Notes: generated by a model from the sequence alone, not told the origin. 64,000 nt of DNA from Mangrovimicrobium sp033283265 (GCA_033283265.1 JAWMQN010000002.1:372001-436000); one strand, 5' to 3'; counted from the stretch's first letter, positions 26,617-36,600 are shown. Made by a program: numbers and translations.

Positions 26617-27651
26617 TCAGCGCGAGAGGGCGGAACTCAGCATGCGCGCGGTGACGTCGACGATCGGTATCACCCGCTCGTAGGCCATGCGGGTCGGGCC
26701 GATCACCCCCAGCACACCCAGGGTGCGGGCGCCGTCGGTGTAGGGTGCGGTGATCACCGAGTAATCGCCGAAGACTTCGTAGCCGGCCTCCTCGCCGATA
26801 AATACCTGTACGCCGTGGGCCTGGGAGGAGCGCTCCAGCAGGTGCAGCAGGTCCTTCTTGCGCTCGAAGGCGTCGAACAGCTCGCGCAGCTTGAGCATGT
26901 CCTCGGCGCTGGCGCTGCCCAGCAGCCGCGACTCCCCCGCCACCAGGCACTCCTCGTCGCCCTCTTCCTGGTCGAGGGCGCGGCTGGCGAGGTCGAGGGT
27001 CGCCTGCATGTAGCTGTCGATCTGGCTGCGCGCCTCCTGCATCTCGTGCAGCAGTTGCTCCTGCACCTGCTGCAGCGGACGGCCGGCAAAGCGCTGGTTG
27101 ACCATGCTCGCCGCGGCGTTGAGTTCCTCCTCGGAAAACGCCCGCTGGGTATGGATGATGCGGTTCTGCACCTCGCGCTGGTTGACCACCAGGATTACCA
27201 GCACCCGGTCGCCGGAGAGCGGCAGGAACTCCACCTGGCGCAGCTGCCCCGAGTCCTTGCGCGGCACGGTCACCAACCCGGCCTGGGCGGTGATGCTGGA
27301 GAGCAGGGACGAGGCGCTCTGCACCAGTTCGCCGGTCGATTTGTCGGGGTTCAGCTCGCTGCGCAGGATCTTGATCGCCTCCTGTTCCAGCGGCTGCACC
27401 TGCAGCAGGCAATCGACGAAAAAGCGGTAGCCCTGGGCGGTGGGGATGCGCCCGGCGGAGGTGTGCGGCGAGGCGAGGAAGCCGCGCTCCTCGAGGTCGG
27501 ACATGACATTGCGGATGGTCGCGGCGCTGACGGTGAGGCCCGAGGCCTGCATGAGGGTCTTCGACCCCACCGGCTGGCCGTCACTGATGTGCTTCTGGAC
27601 CAGCGCCTTGAGCAGCAGCTTGGCCCGATCGGAGATGATGTCGCCTGTCAT
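26617..27651 (-). CDS. hrcA: Heat-inducible transcription repressor HrcA
   Basis: 344 residues. The N-terminal winged helix contains SDRAKLLLKALVQKHISDGQPVGSK and LTVSAATIRNVMSDLEERGFL, then SPHTSAGRIPTAQGYRFFVD, all HrcA hallmarks; the C-terminal GAF-like domain has IGPTRMAYERVIPIVD. HrcA normally represses groE/dnaK genes by binding CIRCE (TTAGCACTC-N9-GAGTGCTAA). No CIRCE was found near hrcA, grpE or dnaK here; its target may be groESL elsewhere. The gap to grpE (26499-26616) holds the sigma-32 promoter. Confidence 0.96.
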   Translation of the reverse strand: MTGDIISDRAKLLLKALVQKHISDGQPVGSKTLMQASGLTVSAATIRNVMSDLEERGFLASPHTSAGRIPTAQGYRFFVDCLLQVQPLEQEAIKILRSELNPDKSTGELVQSASSLLSSITAQAGLVTVPRKDSGQLRQVEFLPLSGDRVLVILVVNQREVQNRIIHTQRAFSEEELNAAASMVNQRFAGRPLQQVQEQLLHEMQEARSQIDSYMQATLDLASRALDQEEGDEECLVAGESRLLGSASAEDMLKLRELFDAFERKKDLLHLLERSSQAHGVQVFIGEEAGYEVFGDYSVITAPYTDGARTLGVLGVIGPTRMAYERVIPIVDVTARMLSSALSR

Positions 27652-27770
27652 ACTTTGCGTGTGTTATGTCCTGTGCTGGTTGTATCACAGTGGCTGGGGA
27701 ACGCCAAACCTTTGGGCCGGTTTGCCCGGTCTCGGGTTTATTCCGTTAAACCGATTGCCTGAAACCGGGT

Positions 27771-27878
27771 CTCGACGCAGTTCCCCGTTCCCGGGGACGC
27801 CAACTGCCGCCTCCATGCGGGGCTCGGCCTCGGCCATCCATGGCCTCGGACGCCCCGGGAACGGGGAACTGCGCCGAG
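27771..27878. repeat. Large inverted repeat between hrcA and recN
   Basis: Arms 27771-27796 and 27853-27878 pair over 26 bp with one mismatch (core CGCAGTTCCCCGTTCCCGGGG). The 56-nt spacer contains a smaller palindrome around GGCCATCCATGGCC. It sits in the 360-nt gap between divergent hrcA and recN (27652-28011), which otherwise shows no gene. It may be a mobile or REP-like element; no LexA box was recognised for recN. Confidence 0.85.
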
Positions 27879-28011
27879 CCCCTCCGCCGGCGCCATCGAA
27901 CAACACAGACACTTTGGTAAACGCCGGCAAGCTACTGCGGCAACTGGTCAGCCATGCTATTTATGCCGCCACGCTTCTGCGGTATAACTGGCGAAAATTG
28001 CAGGGCGGCGT

Positions 28012-29667
28012 ATGCTCACCCATCTCAGTATCAGCAACTACACCATCGTCGCCACCCTGGACATCGAACTGGCCAGCGGCATGACCGTGATCACCGGAGA
28101 GACCGGCGCGGGGAAGTCGATCATGCTCGACGCCCTCGGCCTCTGCCTCGGCGACCGCGCCGACCCGAAGGCCGTCAGGCCGGGTTGCGACAAGGCGGAG
28201 ATCACCGCCACCTTCGATGTCCGCAACATCCCCGCCGCCCGGAAATGGCTGGCCGGCCGCGACCTCAGCAGTGACGACGAGTGTCTGCTGCGCCGGGTGG
28301 TCACCGCCGAGGGGCGCAGCCGCGCCTACATCAATGGCAGCCCCAGCACCCTGCAGGACTGCGCCGAACTCGGTGCCCTGCTGGTCGACATCCACAGCCA
28401 GCACGCCCACCAGTCGCTGTTGCGCCGCCCGGTGCAGCGCGACCTGCTGGATTCTTTCGCCGGCCACGACAAGCTGGCTCGCGAGGTGGCGCAGACCGCC
28501 CAGGACTGGCAGCGCGCCCGCCGCGAGCTGGAACTGCTCGCCGGCAGCAAGGAGGAACACACCGCCCGCGCCCAGTTGCTCGCCTACCAGGTCGATGAAC
28601 TGGAGGGTCTCGCCCTGCAGGAAGGCGAGCTCGCGGCCCTGGAGGCGGAACTGAAGCAACTGGAAAACGCCGAGCAGATTCTCACCTCGGCCCATGCTGC
28701 CCTGGAGCTCTGCGAGGCACAGGAAAGTGGCACCCGGCATGCCCTGCAGCTGCTCGACGGTCGCATCCACAGCGGCGCGGCCGCCGACTCGGCGCGGGAA
28801 ATGCTCGACAGCGCGGCGATCCAGATCGCCGAGGCCCGCAGCGAAATCCAGCGTCACGTGGACCGGGTCGAGGTGAACCCGGAGCGGCAAAGGGAGGTCG
28901 AGGAGCGGCTGGAGGCAATCTACGACGTGGCGCGCAAGCACCGGGTAATGCCGGAGCAGGTGCCGGAGACCCAGCGGCGGCTGAGCGAAGAGCTGGCCTC
29001 GCTGAACGGCAGCGCGGAACGTATCGACGCCCTGCAGGCGGAGCTGGACAGCCTGGCTGGGAGCTACCAGTCCGGGGCGGCGAAACTTCGCGCCAGCCGC
29101 AAGAAAGCCGCCGGTAAACTGGCCGCGGCAACGCAGAAAATACTCGCCTCCCTGGCCATGGCCCACTGCCAGCTGGAGATCGCCCTGCCGCCCAGGGAAG
29201 ACGGCTCGCCGCACCCCCACGGCAGCGAGGAGGTGGAACTGCGCATCAGTACCAACCCCGGCGCCCCGGCCCAGCCGCTGGGCAGGATCGCCTCGGGGGG
29301 CGAGCTGTCGCGGATCAGCCTGGCCATCCAGGTGGTTGCCGCCAGTGGCAGCACGGTGCCGGCGATGGTCTTCGACGAGGTCGACGTGGGTATCGGCGGC
29401 GGCGTGGCGGAAGTGGTCGGCCGCCTGCTGCGCGAACTCGCTGCGGGCTCACAGGTCCTCTGCGTGACCCACCTGCCCCAGGTCGCCGCCCAGGGTCACC
29501 ACCACCTGCAGGTCAGCAAGAGCGCCGGCAAGTCGGTGGAGACCCGCCTGGCGCAGCTGGATGCAGAAAACAAGGTGGAGGAACTGGCGCGGATGCTGGG
29601 CGGGCTGAACATCACCGAGCAGACGCGTGCCCACGCGAGGGAAATGCTTGAGAGTGCCGCGGGCTAG
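28012..29667 (+). CDS. recN: DNA repair protein RecN
   Basis: 551 residues, SMC-like. The N-terminal Walker A is GETGAGKSIMLDAL, a long coiled-coil occupies about residues 160-360, the ABC signature is IASGGELSRISLAIQ, Walker B is AMVFDEVDVGIGG, and the end has CVTHLPQVAAQGHHH, matching RecN closely. It holds broken DNA ends together during recombinational repair. The ATG at 28012 gives the standard MLTHLSISNYTIV start. Confidence 0.97.
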   Translation: MLTHLSISNYTIVATLDIELASGMTVITGETGAGKSIMLDALGLCLGDRADPKAVRPGCDKAEITATFDVRNIPAARKWLAGRDLSSDDECLLRRVVTAEGRSRAYINGSPSTLQDCAELGALLVDIHSQHAHQSLLRRPVQRDLLDSFAGHDKLAREVAQTAQDWQRARRELELLAGSKEEHTARAQLLAYQVDELEGLALQEGELAALEAELKQLENAEQILTSAHAALELCEAQESGTRHALQLLDGRIHSGAAADSAREMLDSAAIQIAEARSEIQRHVDRVEVNPERQREVEERLEAIYDVARKHRVMPEQVPETQRRLSEELASLNGSAERIDALQAELDSLAGSYQSGAAKLRASRKKAAGKLAAATQKILASLAMAHCQLEIALPPREDGSPHPHGSEEVELRISTNPGAPAQPLGRIASGGELSRISLAIQVVAASGSTVPAMVFDEVDVGIGGGVAEVVGRLLRELAAGSQVLCVTHLPQVAAQGHHHLQVSKSAGKSVETRLAQLDAENKVEELARMLGGLNITEQTRAHAREMLESAAG

Positions 29668-29685
29668 GCGCCCGGGCCGGGAAAA

Positions 29686-30102
29686 TCAGCGGGCTTTCCG
29701 GCGCACGTAGAGCACCAGGGAGTGGTCCTCGAGTTCGTAGCCGTGCTCGGCGGCGATCTTGTGCTGGCGCTCTTCGATCACCGGGTCGTTGAACTCGATC
29801 ACTTCGCCTGAATCCAGGCAGACCATGTGGTCGTGGTGGTCGCCCTTGGCCAGTTCGAAGACCGAGTGGCCGGTCTCGAAGTGGTGCCGCGTCACCAGGC
29901 CGGCAGACTCGAACTGGGTCAACACCCGGTAGACCGTGGCCAGGCCGACATCCTCACCCGCGTCACGCAGCGCATCATAGACCTGCTCCGCGCTCATGTG
30001 CTGTTCGCTGCCCTCGGTCGTTTCCAGAATCTGCAGGATTTTGACCCGCGGGAGCGTGACTTTGAGCCCTGCACGACGCAGTTCCTGATTTTCTTCGGAC
30101 AT
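29686..30102 (-). CDS. fur: Ferric uptake regulator Fur
   Basis: 138 residues. The winged helix has LKVTLPRVKILQIL and VGLATVYRVLTQFESAGL; the dimer domain has HFETGHSVFELAKGDHHDHMVCLDSGEVIEFNDPVIEERQ with the regulatory His/Glu/Asp ligands. The second Cys of the usual CxxC is Ser and there is no C-terminal Cys pair, as in the short Pseudomonas-type Fur. The ATG at 30102 gives the family start (MSEENQELRRAGLK). It is divergent from bamE, a common gammaproteobacterial order. It is the likely iron repressor for this cell, relevant to the TonB module further right. Confidence 0.96.
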   Translation of the reverse strand: MSEENQELRRAGLKVTLPRVKILQILETTEGSEQHMSAEQVYDALRDAGEDVGLATVYRVLTQFESAGLVTRHHFETGHSVFELAKGDHHDHMVCLDSGEVIEFNDPVIEERQHKIAAEHGYELEDHSLVLYVRRKAR

Positions 30103-30174
30103 GTGGAGGGGTTCTCTGTCTTGATGAGTAGCGGTATGATGCCACCGCAATAAATGAAGTGGAAGTTTTGCCCC

Positions 30175-30567
30175 ATGCGTTTTCTATTTCCGGCCCTGCT
30201 CATCCTCTGCCTCGGCGCCTGCGGCATGGTCGGCTTTCCCGGCGTTTATCGCATCGACGTCGAGCAGGGCAATATCGTCACCCAGGAACAGCTCGACCAG
30301 TTGAAACCCGGCATGAGCCGGCGCCAGGTCCGTTTCCTGCTCGGCACGCCGCTGGTCGAAGACACCTTCAACCCGGATCGCTGGGACTACAACTACAGCA
30401 AGCGCAACGGCCTGGAGATACTCGCCGACTCGAAACTGACCCTGGTGTTCGATGGCGACAACCTGGTGGACGTGCGCGGTGAAGCTGCCCCGGCGGCGTT
30501 CCGCGATACGCTTCCCGCCGACGGTGCGGACGACGCGAGCTTCCCCGAGGACGGCAGCGCTTCCTGA
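30175..30567 (+). CDS. bamE: Outer membrane assembly lipoprotein BamE (SmpA)
   Basis: 130 residues from the ATG at 30175 (an in-frame ATG at 30154 is possible but has no ribosome site). The N-terminus is a lipoprotein signal (MRFLFPALLILCLGAC) with the lipobox LGAC. The mature part has QGNIVTQEQLDQLKPGMSRRQVRFLLGTPLVEDTFNPDRWDYNY, the BamE/SmpA signature. It stabilises the BAM complex that inserts beta-barrels in the outer membrane. It ends about 40 nt before the convergent rnfH. Confidence 0.96.
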   Translation: MRFLFPALLILCLGACGMVGFPGVYRIDVEQGNIVTQEQLDQLKPGMSRRQVRFLLGTPLVEDTFNPDRWDYNYSKRNGLEILADSKLTLVFDGDNLVDVRGEAAPAAFRDTLPADGADDASFPEDGSAS

Positions 30568-30578
30568 GCAGCTCCTGC

Positions 30579-30605
30579 GCCCCGCCCCGCCCCGCCCCGC
30601 CCCGG
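30579..30605. repeat. Short tandem CCCGC repeat
   Basis: Four to five consecutive copies of a CCCGC pentamer between the convergent bamE and rnfH genes, ending in CCCGGGG. It is a simple-sequence tract in noncoding DNA, prone to slippage. Confidence 0.85.
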
Positions 30606-30608
30606 GGC

Positions 30609-30911
30609 CTAGTGTTCGCGCTTTTCCTTCGCCTTGGCCGCCCGCGCCTTGCGCACTTCCTTCGGATCGGCAATCAGCGGCCGGTAGATTTCCACCCGGT
30701 CGCCCTCGCGCAATACCTGCGAGGCTGAAACAGCCTTACCGAAAATGCCCAGCTTGGCGTTGTCCAGATCGATATCGGCAAAGCGTTGCGCGATGCCCGA
30801 CTGCTGCGCCGCTTCCAGTGCCGTGGTGCCCTCGCTGACGCTGAGGCTGAGGATCGCCTGCTTGTCGGGCAAGGCGTAAGCCACTTCTACATTGATCATC
30901 GCCGTCGTCAT
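30609..30911 (-). CDS. rnfH: RnfH family ubiquitin-fold protein
   Basis: 100 residues. INVEVAYALPDKQAILSLSVSEGTTALEAAQQSGI, DLDNAKLGIFGKAVS and LREGDRVEIYRPLIADPKEVRKARA are the UPF0125/RnfH signature, a beta-grasp fold of unsettled function. As in most gammaproteobacteria it follows ratA, here only 5 nt away, and the pair was once described as RatA-RatB. Confidence 0.94.
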   Translation of the reverse strand: MTTAMINVEVAYALPDKQAILSLSVSEGTTALEAAQQSGIAQRFADIDLDNAKLGIFGKAVSASQVLREGDRVEIYRPLIADPKEVRKARAAKAKEKREH

Positions 30912-30916
30912 GGAAG

Positions 30917-31348
30917 CTAGCCGTAGAGTTGCCGCGCCCGCTTTTCCACCGCGCCGACCAGGTTGTCGGAGACCGAGTCGAACAGGCGCGAGGCAGCGGC
31001 GCCGAGCAGGGCGTTGCTGATACTGAACTCGAGATCGAGGGTCACCTTGCAGGCGCTGTCGGTCAGCGGGACGAATTCCCAGCAGCCGCGGAAGTGGTCG
31101 AAGGGGCCGTCGACCAGTTCGAGGGAGATGTGGCGTTCGTCCAGGGTGCGGTTGCGGGTGGAGAAACTCTGGCTGACCGGCCCCTTGGCGAGATCCAGCC
31201 GGGCCTCGACGATGCCGTCTTCACGGCGCAATACCTGCGCACCCACGCAGCCGTCCATATAGGTCGGGTAGGATTCGATATCGTTGACCAGGTCAAAGAT
31301 CTGCCGCGCTGCATAGGGCAACAAGGCGCTGCGATGTATGCGCTTCAT
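30917..31348 (-). CDS. ratA: RatA / coenzyme Q-binding START-domain protein
   Basis: 143 residues of SRPBCC/START fold: IHRSALLPYAARQIFDLVNDIESYPTYMDGC at the N-terminus and GPFDHFRGCWEFVPL, then LDLEFSISNALLGAAASRLFDSV. The family includes yeast Coq10-like ubiquinone carriers and E. coli RatA, reported to affect ribosome subunit joining. The context ratA-rnfH divergent from smpB is the standard gammaproteobacterial one, with the NSS transporter gene inserted between ratA and smpB here. Confidence 0.93.
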   Translation of the reverse strand: MKRIHRSALLPYAARQIFDLVNDIESYPTYMDGCVGAQVLRREDGIVEARLDLAKGPVSQSFSTRNRTLDERHISLELVDGPFDHFRGCWEFVPLTDSACKVTLDLEFSISNALLGAAASRLFDSVSDNLVGAVEKRARQLYG

Positions 31349-31359
31349 GGGGAAACCCG

Positions 31360-32712
31360 CTACCGGAACAGTCCCGCCACCAGCACCAGTGCCAGCGCGG
31401 GGGCGCTAATATAGCGCAGGACCCAGCGCCAAAGCGAGAAGTGCAGCCGGGGCTCGCGGTTGAGGCCGGGGCGCACCACCCCGGGCTTGATCACCCAGCC
31501 CACCAGCAGCGCCAGCACCAGCGCCATCAGCGGCAGCATGATGCCGGCGGCAATATAGTCGATATGCCCGAGCAGGTTGTGCCGGCCGTTCCAGCCGTAC
31601 TCACTCATCGACGCGGCCACTACCCAGCCGCCGCCCCACACCGCCAGCACCACCGCCGTAACGGCGGCCGGCCGGGTCAGGCGCAGGTGGCGCTGCAGCA
31701 GGGTGACCGCCGGTTCCAGCAGCGCGGCGCTCGCCCCGAGGCAGGCGATCGCCATCAGGGCAAAGAACAGCACGCCGTAGAATTCACCCTGGCCGAGGTT
31801 GCCGTAGGCGTAGGGCGCGCCAATGAACAGCAGCCCCGGCCCGCCCGCGGGCAGGAGATTACTGGCGCTGATCACCGGCAGGATGGCGATGCCGGCGAGC
31901 AGAGCCAGCAGCGTATCGAGAATCGCCACCGCCATGACCGAGCGGCCGAGGGGAATGTTGCCCGGTGCGTAGGCGCCGAACATCAGCACCGCCGCGACCC
32001 CGATGCCCAGCGAGAGCAGCGCGTGACCGATGGCCGCTGCCACGGCCTCGCGGTCGAAGTCGACCATGCGGGTAGTGAAGAGAAAGTCGTGGGCCGCCTC
32101 GAGGTCGCCGTTGGCGAAGGCGAAGTTGAGCAGGATGGCGAGCAGGGCGAACATCACCGGCACCGAGACCCAGGCCAGCATGCCCAGCCCGCGGCGCACG
32201 CCGAGGGCCAGGATGCCGCCGAGCAGGAGGGCAAACACACTCAGCCAGCGCACCTGCATGGCGGTATCCTCGATCAGGTCGCCGAAGCGAGCGGCCACTT
32301 CCTGCACACTGGCGGCGGCAAACACCTCGCCGCGAACCAGGTTGAGGTAGGCCAGGCTCCAGCCGCCGATCAGGGTCTGGCAGGTGGCCAGCAGCAGGCC
32401 GGTCAGTGCGGCGATCAGGCCCAGCCACATCCAGTGCCGGGAGGCGCCGGAGCGTTGCGAGACATTGCGGATGGCGATGATCGGCGAGGCGCGGCCGAGG
32501 TTGCCGAGTACCGCCTCGGCACAGCATACGGGGACGGCGATGAGAAACAGGCTGAGCACGTAGACCAGCATGAAGGCCGCGCTGCCGTGGCTGCCCATCA
32601 GCCAGGCAAAGCGCCACAGGGTACCGAGTCCTACCGAGGCCGCGGTCAGCGCGAAGACGAAGGTGGTGCGGCTACCCCACCCGGGCAGGGCCTCGGTGTC
32701 GCTTGCTGCCAC
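31360..32712 (-). CDS. Sodium-dependent transporter, NSS/SNF family
   Basis: 450 residues with about 12 membrane helices. The first helix shows TAASVGLGTLWRFAWL, the Na+/substrate-binding unwound region of neurotransmitter:sodium symporters (LeuT family), and later helices have SLGIGVAAVLMFGAY. It likely imports an amino acid or related amine with Na+. The gene lies 11 nt upstream of ratA on the same strand, an unusual insertion between smpB and ratA. Confidence 0.9.
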   Translation of the reverse strand: MAASDTEALPGWGSRTTFVFALTAASVGLGTLWRFAWLMGSHGSAAFMLVYVLSLFLIAVPVCCAEAVLGNLGRASPIIAIRNVSQRSGASRHWMWLGLIAALTGLLLATCQTLIGGWSLAYLNLVRGEVFAAASVQEVAARFGDLIEDTAMQVRWLSVFALLLGGILALGVRRGLGMLAWVSVPVMFALLAILLNFAFANGDLEAAHDFLFTTRMVDFDREAVAAAIGHALLSLGIGVAAVLMFGAYAPGNIPLGRSVMAVAILDTLLALLAGIAILPVISASNLLPAGGPGLLFIGAPYAYGNLGQGEFYGVLFFALMAIACLGASAALLEPAVTLLQRHLRLTRPAAVTAVVLAVWGGGWVVAASMSEYGWNGRHNLLGHIDYIAAGIMLPLMALVLALLVGWVIKPGVVRPGLNREPRLHFSLWRWVLRYISAPALALVLVAGLFR

Positions 32713-32819
32713 TACTTATTCCACTGTCTTATCATGGGCTTAGAGTGCCCCAGTGCGGGTGGACAGAAAAGAGCAAGATTACCGTTTAAGCACACGCGCC
32801 GAACCGTATAATGCGCGCC

Positions 32820-33299
32820 ATGGCCAAGAAACCGAAAAAATCCGACAACACCATCGCCCGCAACAAACGCGCGCGCTTTGACTTCGAGCTGCTCGACTCC
32901 TTTGAAGCCGGTGTCGAACTGACCGGCTGGGAAGTGAAAGCCCTGCGCATGGGCAAGGGCAACCTGACCGATTCCTACGTGCTGATGAAAAACGGCGAGG
33001 CCTTCCTGCTCGGCGCGCAGATCCTGCCGCTGGAAACCGCCTCGACCCACTTCGTCACCGACCCGATCCGCACCCGCAAACTGCTGCTGCACAAGAAGGA
33101 GCTGGCGCAGATCCTCGAGGCGACGGCGCAGAAGGGCCTGACCTGTGTCTGCACCGACCTCTACTGGAAGGGCCACCTGGTGAAGGCGCGCATCGCCCTG
33201 GCCAAGGGCAAGAAATCCCACGACAAGCGCGACGTCGAGCGCGAGCGCGACTGGCAGCGGCAAAAGCAGCGCGTGGTGCGGGAAAACGTCAAGCAATGA
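32820..33299 (+). CDS. smpB: SsrA-binding protein SmpB
   Basis: 159 residues from the ATG at 32820. NTIARNKRARFDFELLDSFEAGVELTGWEVKALR, GNLTDSYVLMKNGEAFLLGAQI and the basic tail ALAKGKKSHDKRDVERERDWQRQ are diagnostic. SmpB carries tmRNA to stalled ribosomes. In many relatives ssrA follows smpB; no recognisable tmRNA is present in the next 350 nt. Confidence 0.98.
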   Translation: MAKKPKKSDNTIARNKRARFDFELLDSFEAGVELTGWEVKALRMGKGNLTDSYVLMKNGEAFLLGAQILPLETASTHFVTDPIRTRKLLLHKKELAQILEATAQKGLTCVCTDLYWKGHLVKARIALAKGKKSHDKRDVERERDWQRQKQRVVRENVKQ

Positions 33300-33650
33300 G
33301 CCGCCCCGCGGGCCTCGCCAGGGAGCCCGGCCCATGTGGAATTATCGTTCCCCAGCTTAGAAGGACATTGTCTAAAACCCGCCTTGCGCGAAGCCACCCC
33401 CGCACCCATAGTTAAAGCGTGGCCGGACTTCCGCCTACCCCCAACGCACATCGGGATTCACGGCCACGGTATACGGGTAAACCGCAACACTCTCCCATGG
33501 AGGAGAGCGCCGGACGAGGGACCCTGGCGCGATGCAATTCCCTTGTCAAAGGCCACACCCACCGGCCGCAGTCGTTTGCTCCCCGGCAACCGGTTGCGGC
33601 TTTCTCGTTTCTTCCTCCTGGCGTTTCAACTCCGCTCCCCTGCGGGCGCT
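33300..33650. other. Gene-free interval between smpB and cusA
   Basis: A 351-nt gap between convergent ends. No tRNA, tmRNA end (CCA with TTC-stem) or riboswitch was recognised. It contains several short GC-rich inverted stretches (for example GGCAACCGGTTGC near 33590, followed by a pyrimidine-rich run) that may serve as a smpB terminator. It could be a degraded gene or an uncharacterised RNA. Confidence 0.4.
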
Positions 33651-36600
33651 TCACGCCGGGCGGCGGCGCTCCCAGCGCCGCCACTGCAGGTAGACCACCG
33701 GAATCACGAACAGAGTCAGCAGCACAGCGCTGAGCATGCCGCCGACCATGGGCGCAGCGAGGCGGCTCATCACGTCGGCGCCGGTGCCGCTGCCGTAGAG
33801 GATCGGCAGCAGGCCGATGATGGTCGCCGCGGCAGTCATCAGCACCGGCCGCACCCGCTTGCCGGCACCCGATAGCACCGCCTCGCCCATGGCGCGCTCG
33901 TCCGGCACAGCGCCGGCGCTCTCGTCCTGCAGGTTTTTCCAGGCCTGGTCGAGATAGACCAGCATGATGACGCCGGTCTCCACCGCCACCCCGGCGAGGG
34001 CAATGATCCCCACCCCCACCGCGACCGACAGGTTGTAGCCCAGCAGGTAGAGCAGCCAGAGGCTGCCCACCAGGGCCAGCGGCAGGGTGCCCATCAGGAT
34101 CAATACCGGCGCCACGCTGCGGAAGTTCAGGTAGAGCAGCAGCACGATGATGCCGAGGGTCAGCGGCACGACATACATGAGCCGCTGCTCCGCCCGCAGC
34201 ATGTACTCGTACTGGCCGGACCAGCTCAGCGAGTAACCCGGCGGCAGCACCAGTTCCCGGGCCACCAGCTGTTGTGCCTGCTCGACGTAGCTGCCGACAT
34301 CGTCGCTGTCGAGGTCGACGAAGGTCCAGCCGTTGAGCCGCGCGTTCTCGCTCTTGATGCCCGGCGGACCGTCCTCCACCGCCACCGTGGCCACGTCGCC
34401 GAGGGCGATGCGCTGGCCGGCGGGAGTGATCACCGGCAGCAGCGCCAGCTGTTCCGGCGAATCGCGGTAGTCCTGCGGGTAGCGCAGGTTGACCGGGTAG
34501 CGCTCCAGGCCCTCCACGGTGCGGGTGATGTTGACCCCGCCCACGGCGGAGGCGATCACCTGCTGCACGTCGGCGATATTCAGCCCGTAGCGGGCGGCGC
34601 GGGCGCGGTCGATGTCGACATTGATGTAGCGCCCCCCGGCCACCCGCTCGGAGTAGACCGACGCAGTGCCCGGCAAGTCCTGCAACAGTGTCTCCAGGCG
34701 CCGGCCGATGGATTCGATCACCGCCAGGTCGGGCCCCGCGACCTTGATCCCCACCGGTGTCTTGATGCCGGTGGCCAGCATGTCGATACGGGTCTTGATC
34801 GGCATCACCCAGGCGTTGGTGAGGCCGGGCATTTTCACCAGGCCGTCCAGCTCCGCCTTGAGCGCCTCGGTGGTCAGCCCCGGACGCCACTGCTCGCGGG
34901 GCTTCAGCCTGACGAAGGTCTCGATCATGGTCAGCGGCGCCGGGTCGGTGGCGGTCTCGGCGCGACCAATCTTGCCGAACACGCTCTCCACCTCCGGCAG
35001 CGTACGGATCAGCTTGTCCGTCTGCTGGAGGATTTCCCGCGCCTTGCCGATGGACAGCCCCGGGTAGGTGGTCGGCATGTACATCAGGTCGCCCTCGTCC
35101 AGCGGCGGCATGAACTCGCTGCCAAGGCGCGACAGCGGCCACAGGCTGCTGCCCAGCAGGACCAGCGCCACCAGCAGGGTCAGCCGCGGCCGCGCCAGAA
35201 CCCGCCGCAGTGCCGGCATGTAAGCGCCCACCAACATACGGTTCACCGGGTGCTCCTCCTCGCCGCGGATCCGGCCGCGGACGCAGTAGCCCATCAGCAC
35301 CGGCACCAGGGTTACCGCCAGTGCCGCCGCCGCCCCCATGGCGTAGGTCTTGGTCAGCGCCAGCGGGGTGAACATGCGCCCCTCCTGGGCCTCCAGGGTG
35401 AACACCGGGATGAAGCTGGCGGTGATGATCAGCAGGCTGAAGAACAGCGCCGGGCCGACTTCCGCCGCCGAATCTGCCACCAGCTGCCAGCGGTTGTCCC
35501 GGGTCACGGTGGTGCGCGCCATGTGCCGGTGCAGGTTCTCGATCAGCACGATGGCACCGTCGATCATCGCGCCGATGGCGATGGCGATGCCGCCGAGGGA
35601 CATGATATTGGCGTTGAGCCCCTGCCAATGCATGACCACGAAGGCCGCAAGGATGCCCACCGGCAGGCTGATCACCGCCACCAGCGAGGAGCGCAGGTGG
35701 AAGAGGAAGACCACGCAGACCAGCGCCACCAGCAGCAGTTCCTCGCCGACCTTCTGCCAGAGGTTGCTCACCGCCCGCTCGATCAGCCCCGAGCGGTCGT
35801 AGACCGGCACCAGCTCCACCCCCGCGGGCAGGCTCTGCTCGAGCTGCGCCAGGCGCGCCTTGACTGCCTCGATGGTCGCCTGGGCGTTCTCGCCGTAGCG
35901 CATCACCACGATGCCGCCGACCACCTCACCCTCGCCGTCCAGCTCGGCGATGCCGCGGCGCATCTGCGGTCCGACGTCGATCTCCGCCACGTCCTGCAGC
36001 AGCAGGGGCGTGCCGTTGGCGTTGACCCCGAGGGGAATGTTGCGCAGGTCGTCGAGGCCCTGCACGTAGCCGGTCACCCGCACCATGTACTCGGCCTCGG
36101 CCATCTCCACCACCGAGGCGCCGACCTCCTGGTTGGCGCGCTGCACCGCAGTGCTGATCAGTGACAGGGGAATACCGAAGGCGCGCAGGCGGTCCGGGTT
36201 CACCTTGACCTGGTACTGGCGCACCATGCCGCCGACGGTGGCCACCTCGGATACCCCGGGCACCCCCTGCAACTCGTACTTGAGGAACCAGTCCTGCAGG
36301 CTGCGCAACTGGCTGAGGTCGTGGGCGCCGCTGCGATCGACCAGCGCGTAGATATAGACCCAGCCGACCCCGGTGGCGTCGGGGCCGAGTTGCGGCTGGG
36401 CGCTGTCCGGCAGGTCCGGCCGCACCTGGCTGAGGTATTCGAGCACCCGGCTGCGGGCCCAGTAGAGGTCGGTGTCCTCGTCGAAGATCACGTAGACATA
36501 GGAGTCGCCGAAGAAGGAGAAGCCGCGCACGGTGACCGCCCCGGGCACCGCCAGCATGGCCGTGGTCAGCGGGTAGGTGACCTGGTCCTGCACCACCTGC

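Noticed and set aside
33300..33650. tmRNA (ssrA) downstream of smpB
   Set aside because: No tRNA-like ends, tag-peptide frame or CCA terminus could be found.
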